A stretch of 64,000 nt of DNA from Candidatus Blautia excrementipullorum (lineage in GTDB: Bacteria > Bacillota > Clostridia > Lachnospirales > Lachnospiraceae): positions 1 through 64,000 of the forward strand of contig DWYN01000087.1 of the NCBI GenBank assembly GCA_019118645.1, written 5' to 3'. Positions 8,261-17,241 of this stretch are shown here, piece by piece. The translations under genes were made by a program, and so were the position numbers. The notes under the pieces were generated by a model that saw only the letters and a program-made list of their open reading frames with translations, did not search any database and was not told where the DNA came from. The first letter of the stretch is position 1; each line of letters begins with the position of its first letter.

Positions 8261-8983
8261 ATGGCATATAGTTTCAGCGGAAGAGTCCGCTATAGTGAAA
8301 TTGGAGAAAACGGCCGTCTGACGCTGCCGGGAATCCTGAACTATTTTCAGGACTGCAGTACCTTTCAGTCAGAAGAGGTCGGACTGGGGCTTGAGGTTCT
8401 GAAGAACAGAAAGAGATTCTGGGTCCTCTCGGCGTGGCAGGTGATTGTGGACCGGTATCCAGCCCTGGGAGAGAAAATCAGAACCTCCACCTGGGCTTAC
8501 GGTTTCCGGGGGTTTATAGGAATGCGAAATTTTACCATGGATACGGAAGACGGACAGCGTCTTGCATACGCCAATACTTACTGGTCCTTCATCAATGGAG
8601 AGACCGGTATGCCGGAAAAGCTGACAGAACAGGATATCAGCGGATATAAAAGTGAAGAAAAACTGGATATGGATTATGCGCCCAGAAAAATCGCCCTGCC
8701 CGGAAGTTTTGAAAAGGAAGCCCCGTTTTATGTTCAGAAGCATCATCTGGATACGAACCATCATGTAAATAACAGCCAGTATATTCAGATGGCAATGGAC
8801 TATATTCCTGCGGATTTTCAGATTTGGCAGATGAGAGCGGAATATAAGCAGCAGGCAAGGCTGCAGGATATGATCTGCCCGCAGAAATCCGTTGAGGAGG
8901 ATAAAGTTACGGTTCTTCTGAATGACGAAAAATCAAATCCTTATGCAGTAGTAGAGTTTGTAAAGGCACAGGAAGCCAGATAA
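8261..8983 (+). CDS. Acyl-ACP thioesterase
   Basis: Hydrolyses acyl-acyl carrier protein to free fatty acid. The product has the double hot-dog layout of the family. The N-terminal repeat begins YSFSGRVRYSEIGENG, with NYFQDCSTFQ and later WVLSAWQV; the second repeat carries HHLDTNHHVNNSQYI, holding the Asn/His active-site region. About 240 residues is normal. The ATG at 8261 is preferred, but an in-frame GTG at 8252 is possible. It is the middle gene of the fucosidase operon. Confidence 0.85.
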   Translation: MAYSFSGRVRYSEIGENGRLTLPGILNYFQDCSTFQSEEVGLGLEVLKNRKRFWVLSAWQVIVDRYPALGEKIRTSTWAYGFRGFIGMRNFTMDTEDGQRLAYANTYWSFINGETGMPEKLTEQDISGYKSEEKLDMDYAPRKIALPGSFEKEAPFYVQKHHLDTNHHVNNSQYIQMAMDYIPADFQIWQMRAEYKQQARLQDMICPQKSVEEDKVTVLLNDEKSNPYAVVEFVKAQEAR

Positions 8984-8999
8984 AAGGAGGAATTGTATT

Positions 9000-9857
9000 A
9001 TGGGCAAATCATATCAGAAACAGTGGGTGGGCGTATTCGGAGATCCTGTAGATGACAATCCTACTGTTGTCATGGAACAGGCAGCTTTTGATTATGCAGA
9101 AATTCCTATGGAGTATCTCACGATTCAGGTAAAAAGAGGCGATCTTAAGGCGGCCATGGAAGGCATGCGTGCAATGAACTTCTCCGGAATCAATATCACT
9201 ATGCCGCATAAGGGAGAGGTTATTCAGTATCTGGACGAGATTTCAGACAGTGCGAAAACAATGGGAGCCGTAAATACGGTTTACTGGAAGGACGGAAAAC
9301 TGGCCGGTGAAAATACAGACGGAAAAGGATTTTTAAAGAGCCTACAGGACGGACAGGTACCTATAAAGGGAAAAAAAGCTATGATTCTGGGCGCCGGCGG
9401 GGCAGCCAGAGCAATTGCAGTGGAGCTGGCCGGAGCCGGGATAGCTGTAGTGACAGTTGTAAACAGAAATGAGGAGCACGGACAGGCTCTTGTGAAGATT
9501 ATAAATGAAAAAACAGCGGCAGAAGGCGTGTTTATGCCATGGAAAGAGACTGTGTCTGTTCCGGAAGACACAGATATCCTGGTGAACGCCACTCCAATCG
9601 GATTTACTGATGAGGGGAAACCGGACATTGCCTATGATGATCTGAAAGAAGGGATGGCTGTATGTGATGTTATTCCGAACAAAGCGTGGACACCTTTTCT
9701 TCTGGAAGCAAAAAACAGGGGACTTCGTACATTTAATGGCCTGCAGATGCTTGTAAACCAGGGCGCGGTTGCCTTTGAACTCTGGACGGGAAAGCCGGCG
9801 CCGATGGATGTGATGCGGAAAGCGATGGAGAAGGAGTATGGAGTGACACTTCCCTGA
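9000..9857 (+). CDS. Shikimate dehydrogenase-like protein (AroE family)
   Basis: NADP-dependent AroE-family dehydrogenase of 285 residues. The catalytic Lys is in NITMPHK (about residue 65), the Asp in ENTDGKGF (about 103), the nucleotide-binding loop is GAGGAARA (about 130), and the C-terminal GLQMLVNQGA helix is present. However, the family's N-terminal substrate motif with two serines (SxS, as in HSLSP) reads GDPVDDNPT here. Those serines hold the shikimate carboxylate, so the substrate may not be shikimate. AAAGGAGG precedes the ATG, 16 bp after the thioesterase. No other aromatic-pathway gene is nearby. Confidence 0.8.
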   Translation: MGKSYQKQWVGVFGDPVDDNPTVVMEQAAFDYAEIPMEYLTIQVKRGDLKAAMEGMRAMNFSGINITMPHKGEVIQYLDEISDSAKTMGAVNTVYWKDGKLAGENTDGKGFLKSLQDGQVPIKGKKAMILGAGGAARAIAVELAGAGIAVVTVVNRNEEHGQALVKIINEKTAAEGVFMPWKETVSVPEDTDILVNATPIGFTDEGKPDIAYDDLKEGMAVCDVIPNKAWTPFLLEAKNRGLRTFNGLQMLVNQGAVAFELWTGKPAPMDVMRKAMEKEYGVTLP

Positions 9858-9918
9858 CAAATGAAAAAATAGTCAATTTATTAGATTGTTTAAGGAAAAA
9901 ACAAATTTTTTTATTTGT

Positions 9919-9944
9919 GCATCGTTTTTTCGACAAAAAGATGC
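9919..9944. promoter_or_regulatory. Imperfect inverted repeat before the lacI-type promoter
   Basis: GCATC-GTTTTTTCGACAAAAA-GATGC, whose inner T5/A5 also pair, abuts the -35 box of the regulator promoter. It is a candidate autoregulatory site. Confidence 0.3.
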
Positions 9945-9973
9945 TTGAGGACACTTGAAGAATCCTGTATAAT
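9945..9973 (+). promoter_or_regulatory. Promoter of the LacI-family regulator
   Basis: TTGAGG (9945-9950), 17-bp spacer, TATAAT (9968-9973), 41 bp upstream of the ATG. Confidence 0.65.
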
Positions 9974-10014
9974 TTTTTGTAAAGAAAAATATATTTGTTT
10001 GAAAAGGTAATGAC

Positions 10015-11091
10015 ATGAGCGGGATTAAAGATGTGGCAAAAAGAGCCGGAGTTTCAATATCGACGGTGTCCAATGTGCTGAATAAAACAAAATATGTGAG
10101 TCCGGAACTGGTAAAACGGGTGGAACAGGCTGTGGAGGAACTTTCCTATGAGGTGAATCCTATTGCCCGCAGTATGAAAAATAAGGAAACCGGACTTATA
10201 GGTGTGATTACAGAAGATTTGTGCGGGATCTTTTATCCTTACGTTATTAAGGGGATAAATTCTGTTGCGGTAGAAAAAGGATATCAACTTTTGATTTGTG
10301 ATGCCCAGGGAACCTATGGCAGTCAGATTAAGCGTGAAAGGGAGCTTTTCCGCCGGCTTATATCCAACAGAGTGGACGGGATCATCTTTGCATCCACTGT
10401 ATCGGCGGAGAATCAGGAAGACTATTTCCGCGAACTTTACAGAGAAGCCAACCGGTATAAAAGAACGCCTATGATTAGTATAGAGAGAGACTTCACCAGC
10501 GTAGGGATTGATTCGGTTTATTTTGATTCCTATGGCAACGCGATCAAGGCGGTACAGCATCTGGTAGACTGCGGATGCAGGAAAATCTGTCATATTACGG
10601 GAGCGCAGGATTTGGAAATAGCCCGGGACCGTGTCCGGGGATATAAAGACTGTATGGATGAAAATCATCTTTCTTATGACGAAAGTATGATTGCAATAGG
10701 AGATTACAGCCACCAGAGCGGGTATACGGCAATGAAGAAGCTTCTGGGACAGGTGCCGGATATGGACGGAGTTTTCTGCGGAAATGACCAGATGGCTATA
10801 GGAGCGCTGAAGGCGATTAAAGAAAGCGGAAAAAGAATACCGGAGGACATTAAAATCATGGCCTATGATGATGTATTTCTTTCTAGCGTAGTAGAGCCGT
10901 CTTTATCTACGATTCATATCCGTAAACGCCATACGGGAATAAAAGCGGCTGAGATTCTTTTTCATCGTATTGAGAATCCCCAGGATGATCACAATGTGCC
11001 GATCGGAATAAAAATGGATGCCAGTTTGGTAATACGGCAGTCAACGATCGGAAAAGGCGAAACAGGAGACTGGAGCTTAGTTGACTGGTAA
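10015..11091 (+). CDS. LacI-family transcriptional regulator
   Basis: A 358-residue sugar-responsive repressor. Residues 2-50 are the HTH (IKDVAKRAGVSISTVSNVLN) with the hinge IARSMKN, where Met replaces the usual hinge Leu. Residues 60-340 form a periplasmic-binding-protein-like effector domain with VDGIIFAST, GNDQMAIGALKA and AYDD motifs. It lies upstream of the YesMN and ABC genes. The four AAACGTTT-core palindromes at 19478-19737 have the LacI-family operator form, and this is the only LacI-type gene in the window, so it is a candidate ligand for them. That link is inference. Confidence 0.92.
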   Translation: MSGIKDVAKRAGVSISTVSNVLNKTKYVSPELVKRVEQAVEELSYEVNPIARSMKNKETGLIGVITEDLCGIFYPYVIKGINSVAVEKGYQLLICDAQGTYGSQIKRERELFRRLISNRVDGIIFASTVSAENQEDYFRELYREANRYKRTPMISIERDFTSVGIDSVYFDSYGNAIKAVQHLVDCGCRKICHITGAQDLEIARDRVRGYKDCMDENHLSYDESMIAIGDYSHQSGYTAMKKLLGQVPDMDGVFCGNDQMAIGALKAIKESGKRIPEDIKIMAYDDVFLSSVVEPSLSTIHIRKRHTGIKAAEILFHRIENPQDDHNVPIGIKMDASLVIRQSTIGKGETGDWSLVDW

Positions 11092-11120
11092 AAGAGGGGC
11101 GGATGCCCCTCTTAATTTTA
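11092..11120. terminator. Bidirectional terminator between lacI-type gene and yesM-type gene
   Basis: AAGAGGGGC-GGAT-GCCCCTCTT forms a 9-bp stem followed on the plus strand by AATTTTAT, and the minus strand has TTTTACC after the stem. It serves the convergent genes on both sides. Confidence 0.75.
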
Positions 11121-12848
11121 TGCTTCCAGAATAGGAAGGTGAAAAATAACAGTGGTTCCATATCCTGAAAGGGACAGTATTTTCACGTCTGCCGTATTTC
11201 CATAGAACAGTTTCAGGCGTTCCTTTACGTTATTAAGACCGATGGAGTGGGAAGGGTTTTTCTCCTGATCCCGGCATTGATAAATGTTTTCCAGATGGTT
11301 TTCTGAAATCCCTGTTCCGTTGTCTTTCAGGGAACAGATCAGAATTTCTCCTTTCCGCCGGATGGTGATCCAGATATGGGGATCCGGCCGGCTTTCTTTA
11401 AATCCATGGAATATGGAATTTTCTATAATAGGCTGAAAAAGCATCTTTAAGATTCTGCATTCATATACCGTTTCCCGGACGTAGATATCCATCATAATTT
11501 TCTGGGGTACATGGAGCTGCATAACTTGGAGATATTCTTTCAGATATTCGATTTCTTCCCGAATGGTAAAATGGTCGTCTCCTGATTTCAGAGTTTTTTC
11601 CAGCAGTCTTCCGAAAGAGGAAATGGTATTTGCGACTGCAGTGTCCTTATTCAGAAAAGCCATCCATTTAATGTTATTGAGAGTGTTAAACATCAAATGG
11701 GGATTAATCTGAGACTGCAGGATCATATATCGGAACCTCTCTTTTTCATTTTCCTGCTCCAGAAGCTTTTGCTGCTGAGTCTGCGTACGTTCAAAAAGAA
11801 CAGCCAGCTTTTTTGTCATGTGATTAAAGCTGTTTCCAAGATCTGTCAGTTCATCTTTGGAACGTCCGGAGAACCTGCAGGAAAAGTCTCCTTTTTCCAC
11901 TTTTATCATCAAACTTTTCAAAGTTTGTATCGGCTTTAGAAAAGAATGCAGGATTAGCAGAACCGCAATAATCAGACCGGCAGTTACCAGAAGATCAATA
12001 CCTATAAACAGGCCGCTGTGGGAGACTTCATGATAAAGGACGCTTTTGGGGATCATTGAAACAAAATTCCACCCATTGTAGAGAGAACAGGACAAAATGT
12101 AATTGTCAGAGTGTTCTTTTAAATAAGAATTATAGGGCTGGCCAATCAGGGACTTGTCTCCGGAAGAAATAATTGTTCCATCAGCATCACATAAAAGATG
12201 TACGCTTTCCTGATAAAGGGTTGAGGATCGAAGAATTCGAAACAATTTCTCTTCATCCACAATGAGAATAGCCTTTCCCAGATACTGTTTTTTATAATTT
12301 CGTATATTTTTTCCGATGCACAGGACTTTTTTATCTGAGTCGCCGCCAAGCTCCTGCATGGAAGCGGAAAAATATGTATAATTCAGATCTTTTTCTTCTA
12401 TTTCTTCCAGATACCGGCTGGTCAGGGGAGTTTCCCACACAGCAGGGTCACTGATGTAATAGGTACTGTACGCATAGTGGTCTTTATCCAGAATAAGAAA
12501 ATCTACAGTACAGTAGAAAACATACCTCTGATACTGTGAGGTCAGGTTATCGATGGAGATTGTTGTTTTTAATTCATCGTTAAACGTCTGCTTATCTTTT
12601 TCCAAGGATCTGTAAAGTACGGAGTCTGTAGACAAAAGATTCAGCGTGACACCCATTTCTCTCATAAGGGTTTTTAAGGTATTGTCTACATTTACCACAG
12701 CATTTTGAAATGCAAAATCAGTGTTTTTCAGAAGCTGACTTTCCATCTGCAGCTGAAGTATCATGTTGATCGCCATTACAGGTATGATAACAAAAAGAAG
12801 AATGCAGAGGGTAATTTTAATCTGAAGACTGTGAAGATATTTTTTCAT
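11118..12848 (-). CDS. YesM-type sensor histidine kinase
   Basis: Membrane sensor of the LytS/YesM class that phosphorylates a YesN-type regulator in response to extracellular carbohydrate. It has an N-terminal membrane span (about 10-30), a Cache-like extracellular domain (about 35-275), a second span (about 280-300), HAMP (to about 355), a His-kinase region with RYMILQSQINPHLMFNTLNN holding the phosphorylated His, and a HATPase domain with NSIFHG and GIGLNNVKERL. The length is 576 residues. Its stop region and the response regulator overlap by 4 bp (ATGA), so translation is coupled. Confidence 0.92.
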   Translation of the reverse strand: MKKYLHSLQIKITLCILLFVIIPVMAINMILQLQMESQLLKNTDFAFQNAVVNVDNTLKTLMREMGVTLNLLSTDSVLYRSLEKDKQTFNDELKTTISIDNLTSQYQRYVFYCTVDFLILDKDHYAYSTYYISDPAVWETPLTSRYLEEIEEKDLNYTYFSASMQELGGDSDKKVLCIGKNIRNYKKQYLGKAILIVDEEKLFRILRSSTLYQESVHLLCDADGTIISSGDKSLIGQPYNSYLKEHSDNYILSCSLYNGWNFVSMIPKSVLYHEVSHSGLFIGIDLLVTAGLIIAVLLILHSFLKPIQTLKSLMIKVEKGDFSCRFSGRSKDELTDLGNSFNHMTKKLAVLFERTQTQQQKLLEQENEKERFRYMILQSQINPHLMFNTLNNIKWMAFLNKDTAVANTISSFGRLLEKTLKSGDDHFTIREEIEYLKEYLQVMQLHVPQKIMMDIYVRETVYECRILKMLFQPIIENSIFHGFKESRPDPHIWITIRRKGEILICSLKDNGTGISENHLENIYQCRDQEKNPSHSIGLNNVKERLKLFYGNTADVKILSLSGYGTTVIFHLPILEA

Positions 12849-13603
12849 GAAGAACCTCCCTGCCGGTAATGATTCGGCGACATACCTGTAGATTTCTTAA
12901 ATACTTTACAGAAATAACCGGTGTCGCTGAAACCTGTCATTTCCGCAATTTCTGCAACAGTGTATCTTTTACTTCCATTCAACAGTTCTTTTGCTTTTGC
13001 AATTCGAAGATCTGAAAGATAATCGCTGAAGGAATGACCTGTTTCTTTTTGAAACAGATAGCTCAGATGATTTTTGCTCATATGAATATGAGACGCAATA
13101 TCAGAGAGAGTAAGATTATCTTTATAATTCATTTCCATATATCTTAAAGCGTCGGCAATGTCTGAACGTATTTTTTTATGAGCGGGAAGATTCTGAACAG
13201 AACTGGAAAGAACATTCTGTTGTTCCTCTGTGATTTTTTGAGCAACATCCTCCATAATTCCGGAAATTTCTTCGGGAGTTGCTGACAGCTTGAGAATGTA
13301 ATCCCGGACTCCTTTTTTGAAGGCATCCCGCACATAGCTGTAGTCTTCGTGACAGCTTAAAATAATAATGTTTGTCTTAATGTTCAGTTCTTCCAATTTT
13401 TGAATCAGTTTCATTCCATCCATTTCAGGCATGATTAAATCCAGAAGTATAATATCAGGAGTATCCTGCAGGATTATATTCAATGCCTCCCGGCCGTTGG
13501 ATGCTTCGCCGATCAGGCGGAGGTGCAGAGATTCCCAGTCAATACAGTTTATGAGTCCGGTACGGACAATAAATTCATCGTCTACAACTAAGACTTTCAG
13601 CAT
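12845..13603 (-). CDS. YesN-type response regulator (REC + AraC HTH)
   Basis: 252 residues. The receiver domain is at residues 1-120, with VDDEF and the phospho-acceptor Asp in IILLDLIMPEMDG (about 54). The C-terminal AraC domain has HMSKNHLSYLFQKETG and a second HTH ending with GFSDTGYFCKVFKKSTGMSPN. It presumably activates the ABC transporter operon on the opposite strand. AAGGAGTG precedes the start on the minus strand. The divergent intergenic region holds promoters for both directions. Confidence 0.93.
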   Translation of the reverse strand: MLKVLVVDDEFIVRTGLINCIDWESLHLRLIGEASNGREALNIILQDTPDIILLDLIMPEMDGMKLIQKLEELNIKTNIIILSCHEDYSYVRDAFKKGVRDYILKLSATPEEISGIMEDVAQKITEEQQNVLSSSVQNLPAHKKIRSDIADALRYMEMNYKDNLTLSDIASHIHMSKNHLSYLFQKETGHSFSDYLSDLRIAKAKELLNGSKRYTVAEIAEMTGFSDTGYFCKVFKKSTGMSPNHYRQGGSS

Positions 13604-13649
13604 AAGAACACTCCTTTAAAAATGGAAAAAGGTTTTTCAACATACTATT

Positions 13650-13679
13650 ATTATACATTACTTTTTGGATATTTGACAA
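13650..13679 (-). promoter_or_regulatory. Promoter of the YesNM operon (minus strand)
   Basis: Read on the minus strand this is TTGTCA, an 18-bp spacer and TATAAT. Its -35 element overlaps the -35 element of the divergent plus-strand promoter at 13673, so the two should compete for polymerase. Confidence 0.5.
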
Positions 13680-13702
13680 TAAATACAAAAAGAACGTAAT
13701 AT
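13673..13702 (+). promoter_or_regulatory. Promoter of the ABC transporter operon
   Basis: TTGACA (13673-13678), 18-bp spacer, TAATAT (13697-13702). It is about 140 bp upstream of the binding-protein gene. It shares -35 bases with the divergent YesNM promoter. Confidence 0.5.
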
Positions 13703-13773
13703 CTTCCAATTTTTTCGTTATTTTTTTCAAGCATTATAGAAAAGACATAATATTTTACAATTATAACAGATGT

Positions 13774-13790
13774 TTCTACATTGTAGAAAA
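13774..13790. promoter_or_regulatory. Palindrome TTTCTACA-T-TGTAGAAA
   Basis: A perfect 8-1-8 inverted repeat lies between the transporter promoter and its first gene. This is an operator-like position downstream of the start point. The binding protein is unknown. Confidence 0.45.
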
Positions 13791-13845
13791 AAAGAAAATA
13801 TGTAAGAATAAATTCATCAAATAACAAGAGAAAAGGAGGAAAAGA

Positions 13846-15096
13846 ATGAAAAAAGGGATAAGGAAATTATTGAGCGTAACTTTAAGCGCATGTATGGCGC
13901 TTCCATTTGTTTCAGCAGTACCGGCTGCAGCGGAATCAGAAAAAACAATTCGGGTCTGGTACTGGGAAGACAATGACGGATCCTATGAAGAGGCGTATTC
14001 CACATGGAGTGAACAGTATCCTGACGTAAACCTGGAACTGGAAGCGATTCCGTGGAACAGTTACCATGACACTCTGATTGCAGCGGCCGCTTCCGGGGAT
14101 CTTCCTGATGTATATAAGATTCAGCCCACCTGGATTCCTGAACTGATCAGTCTGGGGGCGGTGGAAGGTCTTGATGAGTACATTGATTCCTGGGAGGAGA
14201 AAGACACCATACCGGAAAGTATGTGGGAATCAGCAAGGGCAGGACAGGAGGAAACTTATGCATGGCCGCACAGTCTTGTGGTTTTGTATCTGTACTGCAG
14301 GAAATCTTATTTTGAGGAAGCCGGACTGGAATATCCGGAGACGATGGATGAATTTTATGAGGCCTGTGAGAAACTTACACAGGATACAGACGGCGATGGG
14401 ACCACAGATGTATATGGATTCAGTATGCGCGGCGCCCGGGGCGGACATTTTATGTGGGCCGGACTGACTTTGAATGCAGGTGTAGATTTCTTTGACAGTG
14501 AAGGGAATGTTACGCTGAACACTCCTGAAATGGTGGAGGCAAATCAGAAGTACCTGGATATTTATTTGAACGGATGGGCGCCTAAGACAGCGCCTACAGA
14601 CGGATATACAGAAATTGTGCAGAATTTCGAGAGCGGCGTTACAGCAATGCTGGTTCATCATCTGAATTCCGCAAAGGAGATTACAGAAGTTCTGGGAGAT
14701 GACGTAGACGTAGTGGCGCTTCCGGAAGGAGCGGCCGGCAGATATCTTCCCAGTGAACCCTGCCACTGGGCTGTTTCATCAAGCAGCGAAAATAAAGAGG
14801 AGGCCGTTGATTTTCTGAAATATTCTACCGGACCGGAGGCGCATAAAGCGCTGTGCCAGAGCGCAGGACTTGTTCCGTTCGTCTCCCCGGTTACGGAAGA
14901 TCCGGAATTTACAGAAGATAAGTTCTGCGCGGCTTCTATGGAATATCTGGATGATGTAAAGACTTTCCCGGTAGTAAATACATTTGGGGACTGGTCGGAG
15001 ACGGTGTGGCCTCAGACTATGCAGAGGGCAATGATGGAAGAGATAGACAGTGCAGAGATGATGGAAATTCTGGCTGACAACTTAGCTGGAGAATAA
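13846..15096 (+). CDS. Extracellular solute-binding protein of a sugar ABC importer
   Basis: A 416-residue family-1 solute-binding protein, the extracellular receptor of a CUT1-type carbohydrate importer. The N-terminal signal contains LSAC, a possible lipobox at about residue 18, but also an AVPAAAES site that would suit ordinary signal peptidase; which one is used is uncertain. The mature protein has the typical IRVWYWEDND start, DLPDVYKIQPTW and a C-terminal YSTGPEAHKALC segment. AAAGGAGG precedes the ATG. It is followed by a stem-loop and then two permeases, which is the usual arrangement giving more binding protein than permease. No lipid-modified relatives were compared. Confidence 0.9.
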   Translation: MKKGIRKLLSVTLSACMALPFVSAVPAAAESEKTIRVWYWEDNDGSYEEAYSTWSEQYPDVNLELEAIPWNSYHDTLIAAAASGDLPDVYKIQPTWIPELISLGAVEGLDEYIDSWEEKDTIPESMWESARAGQEETYAWPHSLVVLYLYCRKSYFEEAGLEYPETMDEFYEACEKLTQDTDGDGTTDVYGFSMRGARGGHFMWAGLTLNAGVDFFDSEGNVTLNTPEMVEANQKYLDIYLNGWAPKTAPTDGYTEIVQNFESGVTAMLVHHLNSAKEITEVLGDDVDVVALPEGAAGRYLPSEPCHWAVSSSSENKEEAVDFLKYSTGPEAHKALCQSAGLVPFVSPVTEDPEFTEDKFCAASMEYLDDVKTFPVVNTFGDWSETVWPQTMQRAMMEEIDSAEMMEILADNLAGE

Positions 15097-15102
15097 AATG
15101 CC

Positions 15103-15126
15103 GGGGCTGTGTGAAAATACAGCCCC
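15103..15126 (+). terminator. Stem-loop between binding protein and permease genes
   Basis: GGGGCTGT and ACAGCCCC form an 8-bp stem with an 8-nt loop, without a U-tract. In ABC operons such a hairpin usually protects the binding-protein mRNA and attenuates readthrough into the permeases. Confidence 0.6.
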
Positions 15127-15150
15127 CCAAATTTCAGGGGGAATTGCATA

Positions 15151-16047
15151 ATGAAATCAAAAAAGAAATTTGAGTATCAGCCCTATCTTCTTCTGGCTCC
15201 TGCAATCCTGATTGTGGTTCTGATCATCGGATATCCGGTGGTGCGTGCAGTTGTACTGAGTCTGTACAAGTATAATCTTACGGATCTGCAGGGAGTGGAA
15301 TTCGTAGGACTTCAGAATTATATTGATATTCTGACAAATGACCCTGCCTTTTGGCCGGCATTTAAGAATACGGTGATCTGGGTGGGAGTCACTGTGGCGG
15401 CGCAGCTTTTGCTGTCGCTTCTGCTGGCAAATATTCTGAATAAAGCTTTTTTTGGAAGAGGCCTGGTACGGTCCATTGTGCTGATTCCATGGGTGACGCC
15501 CTGTGTGCTGATTTCTCTCATGTGGGCATGGATTTTTAACGGAAATTACGGGGTTATGAATGAAATTTTAAAGAGGCTGCACATAATCAGTGAAAATATT
15601 GCGTGGATTGCGCAGCCGGATACCGCGTTGTGGATACAGATACTCGCCATGATCTGGCAGGGAATTCCGTTTTTCACGATTATGATTCTTGCCGCCATGC
15701 AGTCTGTGCCGAGAGAGCTTTATGAATCTGCCAGTGTGGACGGGGCATCCCGCATTAAACAGTATTTTCATATTACGCTTCCGGGGATTGCCTCCACAAT
15801 TGTATCAACAGTCATGATCCGTCTGATCTGGGTCTTTAATAACGTGGATATTATTTATACTATGACAGGAGGCGGCCCGGGATACAGTTCGCTGACTTTG
15901 TCGGTGTATACCTATCAGCAGGCTCAGAAATCTATGAAGTTCGGCTATGGAAGCGCTGTGGCGATCATTGGAGCAGTATTCATGTCGGCGGTAATTTTTA
16001 TTTATCTGAGACTGACAAGAGAACAGGGAGGTATGATAAGCAAATGA
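15151..16047 (+). CDS. Sugar ABC transporter permease (MalF-like)
   Basis: 298 residues with six predicted membrane spans beginning PYLLLAPAILIVVLIIGYPVV. The cytoplasmic EAA loop is ELYESASVDGASRIKQYFHITLPG, which docks the ATPase. It pairs with the next permease, overlapping it by 4 bp (ATGA). No ATPase gene is in the locus, so a shared MsmK/MsmX-type ATPase elsewhere is expected. Confidence 0.92.
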   Translation: MKSKKKFEYQPYLLLAPAILIVVLIIGYPVVRAVVLSLYKYNLTDLQGVEFVGLQNYIDILTNDPAFWPAFKNTVIWVGVTVAAQLLLSLLLANILNKAFFGRGLVRSIVLIPWVTPCVLISLMWAWIFNGNYGVMNEILKRLHIISENIAWIAQPDTALWIQILAMIWQGIPFFTIMILAAMQSVPRELYESASVDGASRIKQYFHITLPGIASTIVSTVMIRLIWVFNNVDIIYTMTGGGPGYSSLTLSVYTYQQAQKSMKFGYGSAVAIIGAVFMSAVIFIYLRLTREQGGMISK

Positions 16048-16868
16048 AAGAGAGAAAAAGCATATGGACATTTTATATACCTCTTGTATTTTTTCTGGTA
16101 GTCGTTTTGTTTCCTTTTGCATGGATCTTTCTGACGTCGCTGAAAGAAGAAAAAGAAATGTTTTCTGCAGACTTTCATTTTCTGCCTTTGTCACCTACGC
16201 TGAACAGTTACCGGGAGCTTTTTGAGAAGACGGACTTTCTCCACAATATGTGGAACAGCCTTGTGGTTTCCTTTGCCACCGTACTCATTGCAGGCGTTGT
16301 TTCTTTTCTGGCAGGCTACGCTCTTTCCAGATATCGGTTTAAGATGAGAAATGGACTGATGTATTTCTTCCTTCTGCTTTACCTGGTGCCCAGTACGCTC
16401 CTTTTGATCCCGCTGTATACAATTTTTAATACAATAGGGATTCTTCATACGCAGCTCTGCCTGATTATTGCGTACAGTACATACTCTATACCGTATGCTG
16501 TCTGGCTTACGACAGGATTTATCAACCAGGTGCCCTTTGAGCTGGAGGAGGCGGCTGCCCTGGACGGCTGTAATCTTTTTCAGAGAATGACCAAAATTGT
16601 ACTGCCTCTTTTGCGGCCGGCTATGGTAGCTTCACTCAGCTTTATTTTTATTACTTCATGGAACGAATATACATATGCAAATATGTTTACGAATAAAGAA
16701 TCCAGAACGGTAACGGTTGCCCTGTCAAATTTTATGTCTCAGTATAACATACGGTGGGATTTGATTACGGCAGGAGGAATTATTGTGGTGATTCCGGTAG
16801 TAATCATGTTCGTAATCGTACAGAAGGATTTGATTGCAGGGCTGACTGCCGGCGGCGTGAAAGGTTAG
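16044..16868 (+). CDS. Sugar ABC transporter permease (MalG-like)
   Basis: 274 residues, six spans, with the EAA loop ELEEAAALDGCNLFQRMTKIVLPLL. The C-terminal segment ends AGLTAGGVKG, which is typical of MalG-like proteins that contact the ATPase. It is translationally coupled to the first permease. Confidence 0.92.
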   Translation: MKERKSIWTFYIPLVFFLVVVLFPFAWIFLTSLKEEKEMFSADFHFLPLSPTLNSYRELFEKTDFLHNMWNSLVVSFATVLIAGVVSFLAGYALSRYRFKMRNGLMYFFLLLYLVPSTLLLIPLYTIFNTIGILHTQLCLIIAYSTYSIPYAVWLTTGFINQVPFELEEAAALDGCNLFQRMTKIVLPLLRPAMVASLSFIFITSWNEYTYANMFTNKESRTVTVALSNFMSQYNIRWDLITAGGIIVVIPVVIMFVIVQKDLIAGLTAGGVKG

Positions 16869-16879
16869 GTGAGAAGAAG

Positions 16880-17230
16880 ATGAGAAATATGGAGCAGATA
16901 TGCTACATTGTGCATGAACCGGATAATGTTGCAACAGCGATGGCTGATATTTCTCCGGGAAAAATAACTCTTACAGGGGAGTGCGGGAGAGCCGGAAATG
17001 AAATTACGGTTTTTCAGCCCATTCCTTTTGGACACAAGATTGCTCTTTATGATATTGAGGAGGGATCGGAGATAATTAAATACGGGGTCTGTATCGGGAT
17101 TGCCACAAAAAAAATCAGAAAAGGGATGTATGTTCATCTTCATAATATGAAGAGTGCATATGATTTCCGCTCTGCACAGCTGGATCCGGTAACTGCGCAT
17201 GCAAAGGATATTGAATATAAAGTGTACTAG
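16880..17230 (+). CDS. UxaA family small subunit (SAF domain)
   Basis: 116 residues from the ATG at 16880; the track start at 16754 lies inside the permease. The sequence has the SAF-type layout with a central GHKIALYDIEEGSEIIKYGVCIG that is characteristic of the N-terminal part of altronate dehydratase (UxaA), galactarate dehydratase and SuyA-type proteins. It should pair with the next gene, 11 bp downstream. The substrate is not determined; altronate-like sugar acids or sulfolactate are both known for the split arrangement. Confidence 0.85.
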   Translation: MRNMEQICYIVHEPDNVATAMADISPGKITLTGECGRAGNEITVFQPIPFGHKIALYDIEEGSEIIKYGVCIGIATKKIRKGMYVHLHNMKSAYDFRSAQLDPVTAHAKDIEYKVY

Positions 17231-17241
17231 GAGGGAAAAGG

